A stretch of DNA of 64,000 nucleotides from contig NZ_CANLZX010000004.1 in assembly GCF_947495675.1 (NCBI RefSeq), positions 1-64,000 of the forward strand, given 5' to 3'. This document shows, one piece after another, positions 1 to 8,650 of this stretch. The stretch is from an uncultured Algibacter sp. (GTDB taxonomy: Bacteria > Bacteroidota > Bacteroidia > Flavobacteriales > Flavobacteriaceae). The notes beneath the pieces are model-generated. The model made no database searches and had not been told where the DNA came from. It saw only the letters and a list, made by a program, of their open reading frames with translations. A program made the translations under genes and the position numbers. Within the stretch, counting starts at the first letter, position 1; the number at the start of each line of letters is the position of its first letter.

Positions 1-74
1 GCCGATGTAGCTCAGCTGGCTAGAGCAGCTGATTTGTAATCAGCAGGTCGTGGGTTCGAGTCCCTCCATCGGCT
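1..74 (+). tRNA. tRNA-Thr (anticodon TGT)
   Basis: A complete cloverleaf starts at the first base. The 7-bp acceptor stem pairs GCCGATG with CATCGGC, and the discriminator base is T74. The D arm contains AGCTCAGCTGGCTAGAGC. The 17-nt anticodon arm has stem GCTGA/TCAGC and loop TTTGTAA, so the anticodon is TGT, reading ACA threonine codons. The T arm has GTGGG-TTCGAGT-CCCTC. No CCA is encoded, as is usual in this phylum. Its promoter, or an upstream tRNA of the same transcript, lies outside the window. Confidence 0.97.
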
Positions 75-86
75 CAATAAAAAAAC

Positions 87-117
87 AAAAAACCTTTCCA
101 TTATGGAAAGGTTTTTT
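87..117. terminator. Bidirectional intrinsic terminator after tRNA-Thr
   Basis: The inverted repeat CCTTTCCA / TGGAAAGG with a 3-nt loop is flanked by an A run on the left and a T run on the right. It can therefore end both the tRNA transcript (+) and the lipoprotein gene arriving on the minus strand. Confidence 0.9.
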
Positions 118-144
118 ATGTTATATTATTTTGGTGATAATGAA

Positions 145-849
145 TTAGTTATTTGCTTCTGTACTTTTAATTTCTTTAATAAATGAAGCTAATTCTTTAC
201 CATATTTAGAAGCTTTAACTTTTGGCGTTAAAGATTTATTTATAGTATCTAATAAATCGATTTTTGCATTATAAATTTCTGTTAATGCTAAATATGGTGC
301 TACTTCACTATTTTTATTGTTTAAAGCAAAGTTTACAGTATATAAGAATTTGCGTTTAATGGTATTATCTGCTACCTTTTTCAATCTTAAATATTCTGTA
401 GTATCATTTTCTTTTTGAGCTTCAAATTGTTCTTTAATTGATTCTAAGTTTCTATTATTCATTTTAGAAATTAGTTCCTTATATTCATTTAGGACTTTTT
501 GTTGATTAGAACCTTTAATTTTTGCATCGTAAGCAAAATTTTTCAAAGTAGTATTAATTTCGGTAATACCTTTATCGGCAAAAAAAGTAATTCTATCTTT
601 TTCTGCACTATTTTTATCTAGATATAAATAGAAAACCTCTGGTTCAGCTATTGCACTATGTAATTCTATATTAGTATTTCCATTAATTAATAGTGAGTCT
701 ACTGTAACTAATAATGTGTCTTCAATCTTTTTTAGATAAAGCGATCCTTTTTTTAATCCTTTAATATTCACTTTTACAGTTAAATCATCTTGATTTTTAC
801 CACAAGCAATAATAAATATTGCCATTAATATGAATGCTATTTTTTTCAT
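145..849 (-). CDS. DUF4369-type lipoprotein without a thioredoxin domain
   Basis: A 234-residue predicted lipoprotein. Residues 1-15 form a hydrophobic signal ending in FIIAC, with Cys16 as the lipidation site. Residues 20-110 resemble the DUF4369 domain: a short beta-rich module (VKVNIKGLKKGSLYL, then a VDS segment) that normally precedes a TlpA/ResA-like thioredoxin domain in Bacteroidota. The second half here is charged and helical (ISKMNNRNLESIKEQFEAQ). No CxxC and no thioredoxin fold are visible, so the protein is either a truncated relative or a stand-alone sensor or scaffold. It is probably anchored in a membrane facing the periplasm. It is monocistronic, convergent with the tRNA and shares its terminator. 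Assignment to DUF4369 is by pattern and moderately sure; the function is unknown. Confidence 0.75.
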   Translation of the reverse strand: MKKIAFILMAIFIIACGKNQDDLTVKVNIKGLKKGSLYLKKIEDTLLVTVDSLLINGNTNIELHSAIAEPEVFYLYLDKNSAEKDRITFFADKGITEINTTLKNFAYDAKIKGSNQQKVLNEYKELISKMNNRNLESIKEQFEAQKENDTTEYLRLKKVADNTIKRKFLYTVNFALNNKNSEVAPYLALTEIYNAKIDLLDTINKSLTPKVKASKYGKELASFIKEIKSTEANN

Positions 850-1406
850 CGATATTTTAAATAATTATATAAATACAAATATTAAACAATTATATGGCTT
901 TTACTAGTAGCTTAATATTAATTTACTTTGTTAAATATTTCATAAAATAGGGTGGGTGTGTTTTTTGGCACGAGGATTGATATATAATAATCGTGATTAC
1001 ATTCGTTTAAAAGTTTATTGAGTGGTTACTTTAAACTTAAGAATTGTAATTCATATTTTGGTTGGTTAGTTAGAAAAAAAGCATCCTGTTTCAGGGTGCT
1101 TTTTTTATTTTTAGTCTTATAAATAGCGATTTGTTATAACTGTTAAATATGTATTTCGTCGATATTATTGATATTTTCATCTATTAATGTTAAAATTTAA
1201 TGTATTTCATCGATTTATAATGTATTTAATCGTTTTTATATGTTTCATAGTTATATATTTGGAGTGTACTAAATAACACACTTTTTAGTTCAATGGATTA
1301 ATTAATTAATATTTGCATTATGTTGTTAAACAAGGAAACCCCAAATCTAGCATCATAATAAAAAAAGCAAATTAAAGAAAACCGAGTTTGAGGGAACTCG
1401 GTTTTT
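850..1406. other. 557-bp intergenic region with two plus-strand terminators
   Basis: No ORF of convincing length is present. The stretch holds two intrinsic terminator hairpins (about 1074-1107 and 1378-1408). It also holds several loose repeats of an ATTTCRTCGAT-like word between 1150 and 1225. Two terminators without a recognisable plus-strand gene suggest short non-coding transcripts or the scar of lost genes. Confidence 0.6.
1074..1107 (+). terminator. Intrinsic terminator hairpin, no obvious gene upstream
   Basis: GCATCCTG / CAGGGTGC forms an 8-bp stem (one T-G pair) with a TTT loop. It is preceded by seven A and followed by seven T. The left A run would also let it work on the minus strand. 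Confidence 0.8.
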
Positions 1407-1408
1407 TT
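1378..1408. terminator. Bidirectional intrinsic terminator downstream of the AlkB-like gene
   Basis: ACCGAGTT / AACTCGGT forms a stem with a 6-nt loop (TGAGGG), followed by T7 on the plus strand and by an interrupted T run on the minus strand. It directly abuts the stop codon of the minus-strand AlkB-like gene. Confidence 0.85.
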
Positions 1409-2000
1409 ATGCAATAATTCTAAATGTTAAATTAATTCTATTTTTTATAGTTTTTTTTGTTTTAGGTAGTTGGTGTAACCAATTACTTTGTGTCTCTCCT
1501 TGCATTAATAAAAGGCTTCCATGTTTTAATATTAGTTTTGTTTTAAGCGATTTATCTGTTTTATGTTTAAAATGAAAAATTCTTTCTGCTCCTAACGATA
1601 CAGAAGCTATAATAGGGTTTATACCAAGTTCTTTTTCATTATCAGCATGCCAACCATTACTATCATCTCCATTACGGTATAAATTTGCTAAACAGCTTGT
1701 GAAATTAATTTTTAGTGCTTCTTCAATTGTTTTTTTAATTTCCAATAAATCATTGTCAAAAGCATTTGGTTGCATTGTTATATTGCTATACTTATATGTG
1801 TTTTTATTAGTAGCATAAAAAGCTGTTAAACGTGGTTGTAAATATGTTTTTCCATAAACAGTTATGGTATCCTGTTTCCAATCAATGTTGTTAAGTAGGT
1901 TTTCAAAATATTTATTAGCTTTTATAGTATTAAAAAAATTAGGATAATAAATAACATTGGCACCTTTTAAGTTTAAATTTATGGCACTTTCAAAAAGCAT
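1407..2000 (-). CDS. AlkB-like 2-oxoglutarate/Fe(II) dioxygenase
   Basis: A 197-residue protein of the AlkB family. These enzymes oxidatively remove N-alkyl lesions such as 1-methyladenine and 3-methylcytosine from DNA or RNA, using Fe(II), 2-oxoglutarate and O2. The iron triad is visible as His118-x-Asp120 in GWHAD and His176 in WLHQLPK. The 2-oxoglutarate-binding arginines are Arg188 and Arg194 in RINLTFR. Length and the LQPRLTAFY segment fit the compact ALKBH2/3-like bacterial group. The gene is divergent from the VanX-like gene with only 39 bp between start codons, so the two promoters overlap or face each other. Nothing suggests a shared pathway. The family call is very sure; the substrate is inferred. 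Confidence 0.93.
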   Translation of the reverse strand: MLFESAINLNLKGANVIYYPNFFNTIKANKYFENLLNNIDWKQDTITVYGKTYLQPRLTAFYATNKNTYKYSNITMQPNAFDNDLLEIKKTIEEALKINFTSCLANLYRNGDDSNGWHADNEKELGINPIIASVSLGAERIFHFKHKTDKSLKTKLILKHGSLLLMQGETQSNWLHQLPKTKKTIKNRINLTFRIIA

Positions 2001-2039
2001 ATTCTTTTATTTTCTAAATTAGCATAATTCAAAATTAAA

Positions 2040-2705
2040 ATGAAGTATACTCTAACTTTTTTATTCTGTTTGCTTTTTACCAATATTTATGCACAACTAC
2101 CAAAAGGTTTTGTTTATGTTGAAGATGTTATTCCAGATATGGATGTCGAGTTACGCTATTTTACATCAAACAATTTTGTAGGTAAACCAATTAAAGGTTA
2201 TTATTCTAACAAACTTATTTTAACTATTGAATCTGCAGAAGCACTAAAAAAGGTGCATGAAGCATTACAAGAGCAAAATTTATGTTTAAAAATTTATGAT
2301 GGTTATAGGCCCCAAAAAGCTGTAAATCATTTTATAATATGGGCTAGAGATTTAAAAGATACTATTAACAAGCAAAGCTTCTATCCAGAAGTAAATAAAA
2401 GAAATTTATTTAAAGCCGGATATATTGCTTCTAGATCTGGACACAGTAGAGGCAGTACATTAGATTTAACAATAATTAATGCTAATACTGGAAAACCATT
2501 AGATATGGGAAGTCCATATGATTTTTTTGGAGAAGAATCTTGGGTTGATTTTGAGAGTATTACTGATAAACAAAAAGCTAATAGGCAATTGTTAAAATCA
2601 TATATGCTAAAATTCGGTTTTAGAAATTATCCTAAAGAATGGTGGCATTTTACACTTCGTGGCGAGCCATTTCCAAATACTTATTTTGATTTTGATGTAA
2701 AATAA
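2040..2705 (+). CDS. VanX/DdpX-type D-Ala-D-Ala dipeptidase (peptidase M15D)
   Basis: A 221-residue exported zinc dipeptidase. Residues 1-18 are a signal peptide (LLFTNIYAQ). The family signature is complete. The catalytic arginine lies in YDGYRP (Arg90). SGHSRGSTLD supplies zinc ligands His135 and Asp142, and EWWHF supplies the general base Glu200 and ligand His203. The 7- and 3-residue spacings match VanX. The probable reaction is hydrolysis of D-alanyl-D-alanine released from murein, for recycling. Without vanH/vanA-like neighbours, an involvement in glycopeptide resistance is not supported. It is a single gene; its 3' end faces the helicase gene, with 9 bp between stop codons. Confidence 0.92.
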   Translation: MKYTLTFLFCLLFTNIYAQLPKGFVYVEDVIPDMDVELRYFTSNNFVGKPIKGYYSNKLILTIESAEALKKVHEALQEQNLCLKIYDGYRPQKAVNHFIIWARDLKDTINKQSFYPEVNKRNLFKAGYIASRSGHSRGSTLDLTIINANTGKPLDMGSPYDFFGEESWVDFESITDKQKANRQLLKSYMLKFGFRNYPKEWWHFTLRGEPFPNTYFDFDVK

Positions 2706-2714
2706 ATTTCAAAC

Positions 2715-3956
2715 CTAATACCAGCGTTTCTTTTTCTTTTTAGAAGCAACACTTTTACGTCCTTTTTTATGTTTGCTTCCTGTTTTATTTGATTTGTGAA
2801 TAATAGGTTTTGCTTTTGGGTCAAGCGGATATGGGTGATCTTCAATAATATCCAATTGTAATTGAATAAGTTGTTGAATGGTTTTTATATAATCTTTTTC
2901 ATCTGCAGAACAAAATGAATATGCAATCCCGGTATTTCCTGCTCTAGCTGTTCTGCCAATGCGGTGTACATAGGTTTCTGGTACGTTAGGTAAGTCAAAA
3001 TTCACAACAGCATCCAAATCGGTTATATCAATTCCGCGAGCAGCAACATCGGTAGCAATTAAAATATTCACTTCCCCTTTTTTAAATCTCTTTAAAGCAT
3101 CTTGTCTTGCAGTTTGACTTTTGTCACCATGAATACTATCTGCCTTGTAGCCGTTTTTTAAAAGTGTTTTTTCAAGCTTATCAACTCCAAACTTTGTGCG
3201 TCTAAAAATAATAATATTACCTTTTATAGTGTTTCTAAGTAAATGTAAACATAACTCAATTTTATTGCGTTTAGGAACATAATATAATACTTGAGCCACA
3301 TTTTTAGATGTTGAAGAATTTTGAGCCACTTCAACACGTTCGGGCAAGTTTAATATGGAATTAGCTAATTGTTCTACTTTATGAGGAATAGTAGCCGAAA
3401 ATAAAAGTATCTGTTTTTCTTTAGTACATAAACGTTCAATTTTTCTAACATCATCAATAAAACCCATATCTAGCATTAAATCGGCTTCATCTAATACTAA
3501 GGTTTCAACATAATCTAAATTAATAATATCTTGTTTATGTAAATCCAGTAAACGTCCAGGTGTTGCTATTAAAATATCAACACCTTTTTTTAAAACATCT
3601 TTTTGTGGTTCAATTGAGGTGCCACCATAAACTACCGTAGTTCTTAAATTAGTATAAGTGCTATAGGTTTTAAAATTATCTTCAATTTGAATAGCTAACT
3701 CTCTCGTGGGGCTAACAATTAAAGCTTTAATAGTTTTTCCTTTTTTAGGAGCGTCTTGTTGGTTTAATAACGTTTGTAAAATAGGAAGTGCAAATGCAGC
3801 TGTTTTACCGGTACCAGTTTGAGCAGAAACAATAACATCTTTTTTATCCAGAACAAGAGGTATTGTTTTTTCTTGAACTAAAGTTGGGTTATCGTATCCA
3901 GCTTCTGCAACAGCTCTTAAAATGGGCTTACTTATTTTTAAATCTTTAAAAGACAT
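2715..3956 (-). CDS. DEAD-box ATP-dependent RNA helicase (RhlE-like)
   Basis: A 413-residue cytoplasmic RNA helicase with all superfamily II motifs. These are the Q motif (PTLVQ, about 25-29), AQTGTGKT (45-52), PTREL, TPGRLLD, DEAD (155-158), SAT (186-188), ATDVAARGID and HRIGRTARAG. A short lysine-rich tail (SKKKKKRWY) probably adds non-specific RNA binding. The family remodels RNA duplexes in ribosome assembly or mRNA decay and matters most in the cold. The core without extra domains and the basic tail fit the RhlE-like group of flavobacteria, but the exact subfamily cannot be fixed by eye. It is probably transcribed alone. Confidence 0.95.
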   Translation of the reverse strand: MSFKDLKISKPILRAVAEAGYDNPTLVQEKTIPLVLDKKDVIVSAQTGTGKTAAFALPILQTLLNQQDAPKKGKTIKALIVSPTRELAIQIEDNFKTYSTYTNLRTTVVYGGTSIEPQKDVLKKGVDILIATPGRLLDLHKQDIINLDYVETLVLDEADLMLDMGFIDDVRKIERLCTKEKQILLFSATIPHKVEQLANSILNLPERVEVAQNSSTSKNVAQVLYYVPKRNKIELCLHLLRNTIKGNIIIFRRTKFGVDKLEKTLLKNGYKADSIHGDKSQTARQDALKRFKKGEVNILIATDVAARGIDITDLDAVVNFDLPNVPETYVHRIGRTARAGNTGIAYSFCSADEKDYIKTIQQLIQLQLDIIEDHPYPLDPKAKPIIHKSNKTGSKHKKGRKSVASKKKKKRWY

Positions 3957-4000
3957 CTATTAATTTATTTGTCGCAAAGATATGATAAACAAGTTCAAAG

Positions 4001-4636
4001 CTACTTTAAAAAACGTTTCAGTTTATCTCTTTTTCGTTTTGGCAATGCATTATTATCAAGAATTAAATTTATATGCTCTTTGTTTTTTTCTTTACTGTAT
4101 AGCAAATTAAAAAACTGCCATACAGTTAAGCTGTTTTTAGCTTTTTCTACCAATTCAAGACAATCACCAGTTTTAACAAAACCTGCTTCCAAAACGCGAA
4201 CATAAGTCCCAGGAAAACCATGGTTAATAAATTGTTTTAAGATTTTTTGATTCCCAAACTTAACACCAAATTTAAAGCAAGGTTCTCTAGGTTGTGTAAT
4301 TTGAACTAAAGCAGCACCTACTTTATAAATATCTCCAATATGAATATCTTTTTCATTTAAACCAGAAACAGTAAGATTTTCGCCAAACATACCATATTCC
4401 CAATCTAAATTTGGATAAAGATTTTTCCAATACCCATAATGGTTTTCTGAAAACAAATAGCAAGCTTTAAACTCTCCACCATGATGTTTTCTGTCTGATA
4501 CTTCATCATTTCTAACAGCGTGTTTTTCTAGTAAAATAGGTTGGTTTTTAGGTTTTTTAAAGATGCCTGTTGTTACTTCTTTACCATCCCAAATAATGGT
4601 AGTTGGTTTAGCAATGTTGGTGGACATTATTTTCAT
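4001..4636 (-). CDS. MOSC domain protein (YiiM-like)
   Basis: A 211-residue protein with a beta-barrel MOSC domain related to molybdenum cofactor sulfurase C-terminal regions and to E. coli YiiM/YcbX. Diagnostic segments are KHHGGEFKACY (about 50-60), GMFGENLT (91-98) and QPREPCFKFG with the conserved Cys120. YiiM-like proteins use a molybdenum centre to reduce N-hydroxylated bases such as 6-hydroxylaminopurine, so a detoxifying role is likely but inferred. A second Met at residue 4 (position 4627) is an equally good start. The gene follows the small membrane protein gene by 10 bp on the same strand and is probably co-transcribed with it. Confidence 0.88.
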   Translation of the reverse strand: MKIMSTNIAKPTTIIWDGKEVTTGIFKKPKNQPILLEKHAVRNDEVSDRKHHGGEFKACYLFSENHYGYWKNLYPNLDWEYGMFGENLTVSGLNEKDIHIGDIYKVGAALVQITQPREPCFKFGVKFGNQKILKQFINHGFPGTYVRVLEAGFVKTGDCLELVEKAKNSLTVWQFFNLLYSKEKNKEHINLILDNNALPKRKRDKLKRFLK

Positions 4637-4646
4637 GAAGGGAAAA

Positions 4647-5042
4647 TTAGTTTTTATTAAACAATGCTTTTACTTCAGGCTTTGTTAATTCTACTAAAGT
4701 AAAAACGCCTAAAAGAATGCCAAGAATACCTGTTAGGCAATTTAAAATTGCAATAGCAAAAATGAAGTTGTAGTTTTTTACTTGCTTAAAATATTTTGAC
4801 GCTAAAAGGGTAAGTATTCCGAAAGTGATGCAAAAAAATAAGCCTACACCTCCAATAATAACAAAAATCCAACCAAAATTAAATGGTAATTCTGTGTTGG
4901 TTTCAGTATTTTCTGCAATGGCACCAAAAATAAATCCCATAGCACCATATAAAATAAAAAATATTGAAAAGCATAAGGTTAAAATACCTTTTACTAAGTA
5001 TAAAATTCTGAAGGTGTTAAGGTTGTTTGATGTTGATTCCAA
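4647..5042 (-). CDS. Small integral membrane protein, three predicted helices
   Basis: 131 residues, not recognised. Three hydrophobic stretches are evident at about 12-40, 57-83 and 93-120. An acidic, asparagine/threonine-rich loop (ENTETNTELP) lies between the first two. No catalytic or binding motif is visible. Composition and length recall the many uncharacterised three- or four-helix membrane proteins of Flavobacteriaceae. It lies 10 bp upstream of the MOSC gene on the same strand, so the two may be co-expressed, but no functional link can be inferred. Confidence 0.7.
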   Translation of the reverse strand: MESTSNNLNTFRILYLVKGILTLCFSIFFILYGAMGFIFGAIAENTETNTELPFNFGWIFVIIGGVGLFFCITFGILTLLASKYFKQVKNYNFIFAIAILNCLTGILGILLGVFTLVELTKPEVKALFNKN

Positions 5043-5151
5043 TTAAATTTTATTTAAAAGTTGTTTTGTAATATATAAAATTTTCGTTTCATTAAACTTT
5101 CTCTATTGTATAACGAATTTAGTTAATTTAATATCCAATTCTATATTCAGT

Positions 5152-5187
5152 TAAAACAAAAAACCACCTTGTTTTCACAAAGTGGTT
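5152..5187 (-). terminator. Intrinsic terminator of the alcohol dehydrogenase gene
   Basis: Stem AACCACTTTG / CAAGGTGGTT read on the minus strand, followed by TTTTTTG. It begins 26 bp past the stop codon. It is the first of three nearly identical hairpins in this region. Confidence 0.88.
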
Positions 5188-5213
5188 ATTTATTTAGTTT
5201 AGTTACTATTAAT

Positions 5214-6368
5214 TTACATGGCTGCTTTGTAAATTGCAACTGTATCTTCTAGAGTTACTTCTCTAGGGTTTCCACCAGTACATACATCTGCTAAAGCATT
5301 TTTAGCCATTTCTTCAAAGTCTTTTTCTTTAACACCTAATTCTTTTAATCCTGAAGGAATACCAACAGATTTTGATAAGGCTTTTATTGCTTCAATAGCA
5401 GCATTAGCACCTTGTGTATCGCTCATTTCTAATACACCAACACCCATTGCTCTTGCCACTTTTTTAAGTTTATGTGCACATGCAGGAATATTAAACTGTT
5501 CTACGTGTGGTAGTAATATAGCATTAGCAACACCATGTGGTAAATCATACATACCTCCTAATTGATGTGCCATAGAATGTACATAACCTAGGCCAGCATT
5601 AGAGAATGCTTGTCCTGCAATAAATTGTCCCCAAGCCATTTTGCTTCTTGCTTCAAGATCTTTACCATCTACAACAGCTTTTTCTAAACTTTGCGAAATT
5701 AATTTAATGGCCTCTAAAGCTAAAGCGTCAGACCACCCAAAGGCACCTTTTGTAACATATGTTTCTATAGCGTGTGTTAAGGCATCCATTCCTGTTGCAG
5801 CGGTTAATGCTGCTGGTTTTCCTAACATTAATTTAGGGTCGTTTACAGCAATTTTTACTAAACAGTTTTTATCTACCATAACCATTTTTATATGGCGCTC
5901 TTCATCTGTAATAACATAATTAATAGTTACTTCACTTGCTGTTCCTGCTGTTGTATTTATAGCTATAATTGGTAATGAAGCATGTTTTGATAAATGAATA
6001 CCTTCATAATCTCCTATATTACCTCCATTAGTCGCTAAAATACCAATTGCTTTACCGCAATCTTGTGGTGATCCGCCTCCAAGTGTTATAATAAAATCAC
6101 AGTTGTTTTTTTCTAATAATTCTAACCCGTCGTTAACATTTTTAACTGTTGGGTTAGGGTGTACGTCATCAAATAATACAACTTCAATATTAGAAGATTT
6201 TATAACCTTTAAAACTTGTTCTGCAACTCCTAGTTTTACTAAAACTTTATCAGTTACAAATAATGCTTTTTTATAGGGTAGCGTTTTTAATTCTTCTCCT
6301 AAATCATCCAATGCGCTAGGCCCTATTAAGCTTAAAGGTGGTAAATATATTCTTCTGTTTTGTAACAT
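5214..6368 (-). CDS. Iron-containing (group III) alcohol dehydrogenase
   Basis: A 384-residue NAD(P)-dependent alcohol dehydrogenase of the Fe-ADH family, close in pattern to Zymomonas ADH II, YiaY and FucO. The nucleotide site GGGSPQDCGK lies at about 97-106, followed by the family hallmark NTTAGTASEVT (138-148). Metal ligands in the FucO arrangement are Asp195 and His199 (GMDALTHAIE), His264 and His278 (HSMAHQLGG and DLPHG). It interconverts primary alcohols or diols and aldehydes in the cytoplasm; the actual substrate cannot be read from sequence. The gene is monocistronic, with a 279-bp leader region upstream and its own terminator downstream. Confidence 0.93.
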   Translation of the reverse strand: MLQNRRIYLPPLSLIGPSALDDLGEELKTLPYKKALFVTDKVLVKLGVAEQVLKVIKSSNIEVVLFDDVHPNPTVKNVNDGLELLEKNNCDFIITLGGGSPQDCGKAIGILATNGGNIGDYEGIHLSKHASLPIIAINTTAGTASEVTINYVITDEERHIKMVMVDKNCLVKIAVNDPKLMLGKPAALTAATGMDALTHAIETYVTKGAFGWSDALALEAIKLISQSLEKAVVDGKDLEARSKMAWGQFIAGQAFSNAGLGYVHSMAHQLGGMYDLPHGVANAILLPHVEQFNIPACAHKLKKVARAMGVGVLEMSDTQGANAAIEAIKALSKSVGIPSGLKELGVKEKDFEEMAKNALADVCTGGNPREVTLEDTVAIYKAAM

Positions 6369-6591
6369 GTCTATAAGTATTAAAAAGTTAATTAAAATTA
6401 TAGGTATAAAGGACTAAAATAGTTGCTACTTTTTTTATGATTTTTATCATCTTACATATAGTGATAGGTTTATTGGAATAAATTAGAATTATTGTTTGTG
6501 CTTTTAAATGTTATTTTTAACTAATTAAATAAGGTTTTTAATTGAAATTGATGATACATTTTTGGAATGTGTGTTAAAAAGGTGAATTAAT

Positions 6592-6626
6592 AAAAAAAAC
6601 CACCTTGTTTACACAAAGTGGTTTTA
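6592..6626 (-). terminator. Intrinsic terminator of the tandem-FKBP gene
   Basis: A 12-bp stem AAACCACTTTGT / ACAAGGTGGTTT with a 4-nt loop, followed on the minus strand by a T run. It lies 22 bp past the stop codon and is almost identical in its stem to the hairpin at 5152-5187. Confidence 0.88.
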
Positions 6627-6647
6627 ATTTATAATTATTAATTATTA

Positions 6648-7472
6648 TTAGTTAATAGTGATTAGTTCTACATCAAAAATTAAAACTGAACCACCAGGTA
6701 TATTATAGCTGCCTGTATTGCCATAAGCTAAATGTGCGGGAATAAAGAAAGTAGCACTACCACCTTCATTTAAATATGTAATGCCTTCAGAAAAACCTTT
6801 AATTAAATTTTCTAAATTAAAGTTTACATTTTCTGTGCTTTCATCAAAAACATCGCCGTTTAAAAAGTATCCTTTGTAGGTTACAGTAACATTATCGGTT
6901 ATTACAGGTTGCTCACCATCTCCAATAGTATTTATGGTATAATGTAAACCAGTTTCGGTTTGTTGAGTAATAATATTATTATCTGTTAAGTATGCTTGAA
7001 TTTGCTCTTCGTTCTCGGTTTTATAATTCACATATATAAGTTCAATATCAAAAATAAGAACCGAACCACCAGGAATTTCTTTATAATCACTACTACCATA
7101 GGCTAAATGTGATGGAATTAATAATTTACCGGTACCACCTTCTTTAAAATATGATATTCCTTCTATCCAACCATTAATAACATTTTGTAAAAAAAATGAA
7201 GCACCTTCTGTATTATCATCAAAAACGGTTCCGTTCGTATAATAACCTTTATAAGCTACTTTTACTCTATCATTAGGTGTAGGGGTGTCTCCAGAGCCAG
7301 GATTATCAATGATATAATACAAACCAGAGTTGCTTTTTTCTGCAGTTAAGTTGTTTTCAGATAGGTAAGTAAGTATCTCTTGGTCATTTTGGGCAGTATA
7401 ATCTTTTGGTGAATCATCAGAACTACAGGCCGATAAAAAAACTAATGCAAAAACTATTATTATATTTTTCAT
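6648..7472 (-). CDS. Lipoprotein with two tandem FKBP-type peptidyl-prolyl isomerase domains
   Basis: 274 residues. The signal peptide ends in LSAC, with Cys16 as the lipidated residue. Two FKBP domains follow, at about 28-150 and 152-274. Each carries the VAYKGY or VTYKGY strand, a VFD/DVFDE segment, an IEGISYFKEGG-like loop, an IPSHLAYG or IPAHLAYG motif and the closing IPGGSVLIFDIEL strand. The two halves are clearly homologous, so an internal gene duplication produced the protein. Single-domain versions linked to gliding and secretion are common in flavobacteria, while two in one chain is less usual. The likely role is folding assistance for proteins in the periplasm or outer membrane. 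It is followed by its own terminator. Confidence 0.92.
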   Translation of the reverse strand: MKNIIIVFALVFLSACSSDDSPKDYTAQNDQEILTYLSENNLTAEKSNSGLYYIIDNPGSGDTPTPNDRVKVAYKGYYTNGTVFDDNTEGASFFLQNVINGWIEGISYFKEGGTGKLLIPSHLAYGSSDYKEIPGGSVLIFDIELIYVNYKTENEEQIQAYLTDNNIITQQTETGLHYTINTIGDGEQPVITDNVTVTYKGYFLNGDVFDESTENVNFNLENLIKGFSEGITYLNEGGSATFFIPAHLAYGNTGSYNIPGGSVLIFDVELITIN

Positions 7473-7528
7473 GATCTTATTTTTTTTGAAGCGTAAATAT
7501 AGCAGATTTTAATGTACTCGATTTAAAT

Positions 7529-8488
7529 TTAGTTATTTAGTTTACGTTCGTTATTTAAAATAGTCGTTACAGCTTGTTTATATTTAAAAGGGTTTGTAGC
7601 TTTTTTTATGGCTTTATACGTTTTTTGAGGATTATTACACGATTGTGAAAAGAATTCCCAGAAGCCTAACATTTTCATTTTAATAGGTGTAGGCCCAGAA
7701 AGATAATCGTCGTATTGTTTGTAAATTGTATTGTGGAATTCCTCAAAAATATCCCAACGATTTTTAGGGTATTCGGTGGTATTATTTTTTATCATTTGTG
7801 GTAAAAACGGGTCGGCAATTAACCCACGACCTATCATAAAATGATCTAAACTAGGAAAACGTGCTTGCATACTTTTAAAAGCCGCTACAGTTGTAATATC
7901 GCCGTTGTAATACAATTTGTGTTTGGTGCTTGTAATGCAACGCTCAAAAGCATCTAAATCTACAGGGCCTTTATAAAGTTGTTTACCTATTCTGGCATGA
8001 ATAGCAATGTTTTTAAGTGGGTATTTATCTAAAATAGGGAATACGTCTAGAATTTCTTCAGCATTATCATAACCCATACGCATTTTCATAGAAACTAAAA
8101 TATTGGTTTCTTTATGGGCGCTTTTTAAAATAGTGTCAATTTTTAAAGGATTACAAATTAAGCCAGAGCCCATTCCAGATTTAGCAACCATAGGGTATGG
8201 GCAACCTAAGTTCCAATTTAATTCTTTATAACCTAAACTTTGCACGTATTTGGCAACAAATAAAAACTCTTCGGCATCATTGGTTATAATTTGTGGTATT
8301 ACCTCTAAGGTGGTATTGTTTTCTGGCAGTAAATCGTTTTGATAAGAAGTTTTAATTTTAAACTTACCGTTAAGCCTAATATAAGGCGAATAAAACGTAT
8401 CGATACCACCAAAATAATGATGGAAAGCATTGCGAAATCTAAAATCTGTAAACCCTTGTAACGGTGAAGAGAGTAATGTAAAAGCCAT
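7529..8488 (-). CDS. tRNA-dihydrouridine synthase
   Basis: A 319-residue FMN-dependent enzyme that reduces specific uridines in the tRNA D-loop to dihydrouridine using NAD(P)H. Hallmarks are the N-terminal LSSPLQGFTDFRFR strand, the catalytic cysteine Cys96 in NLGCPYP, a glycine-rich KSGMGSGL segment, KMRMGYD, the IHARIGKQLY loop and NGDI. The C-terminal helical domain (from about 240) binds tRNA. The family is certain. Assignment to DusA, DusB or DusC is not secure; the GCPYPMVAKSGMG pattern looks most like the DusC-type branch. It is a single gene between the FKBP lipoprotein gene and htpG on the same strand. Confidence 0.93.
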   Translation of the reverse strand: MAFTLLSSPLQGFTDFRFRNAFHHYFGGIDTFYSPYIRLNGKFKIKTSYQNDLLPENNTTLEVIPQIITNDAEEFLFVAKYVQSLGYKELNWNLGCPYPMVAKSGMGSGLICNPLKIDTILKSAHKETNILVSMKMRMGYDNAEEILDVFPILDKYPLKNIAIHARIGKQLYKGPVDLDAFERCITSTKHKLYYNGDITTVAAFKSMQARFPSLDHFMIGRGLIADPFLPQMIKNNTTEYPKNRWDIFEEFHNTIYKQYDDYLSGPTPIKMKMLGFWEFFSQSCNNPQKTYKAIKKATNPFKYKQAVTTILNNERKLNN

Positions 8489-8650
8489 TTATATTTTATA
8501 TGGCGTAAAGATAGGGATATCTTTAATTGAAGTTGTGTTTTTTGGAAAGGTTCGTTTAACTTAGGCGGATATGAAACGTTTTTATCTTTTATATCCGAGG
8601 TTAAACGAAGGTAGTGGAAAACTTTTTTAAAGTCAAGTAGCAATAAAAGC

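Noticed and set aside
1320..1358. 12-codon ORF MLLNKETPNLAS, resembling the LNKxT start of lanthipeptide-type precursor leaders
   Set aside because: Too short for a precursor with a core, and no lanthipeptide or radical-SAM maturation gene is adjacent; the match is five residues and could be chance.
2040..2705. Possible glycopeptide-resistance gene (vanX)
   Set aside because: No vanH, vanA or vanRS-like neighbours; the enzyme class is widespread in murein recycling.
3969..4205. Plus-strand ORF over the MOSC gene 3' region
   Set aside because: Shadow of the MOSC gene; composition and lack of motifs argue against coding.
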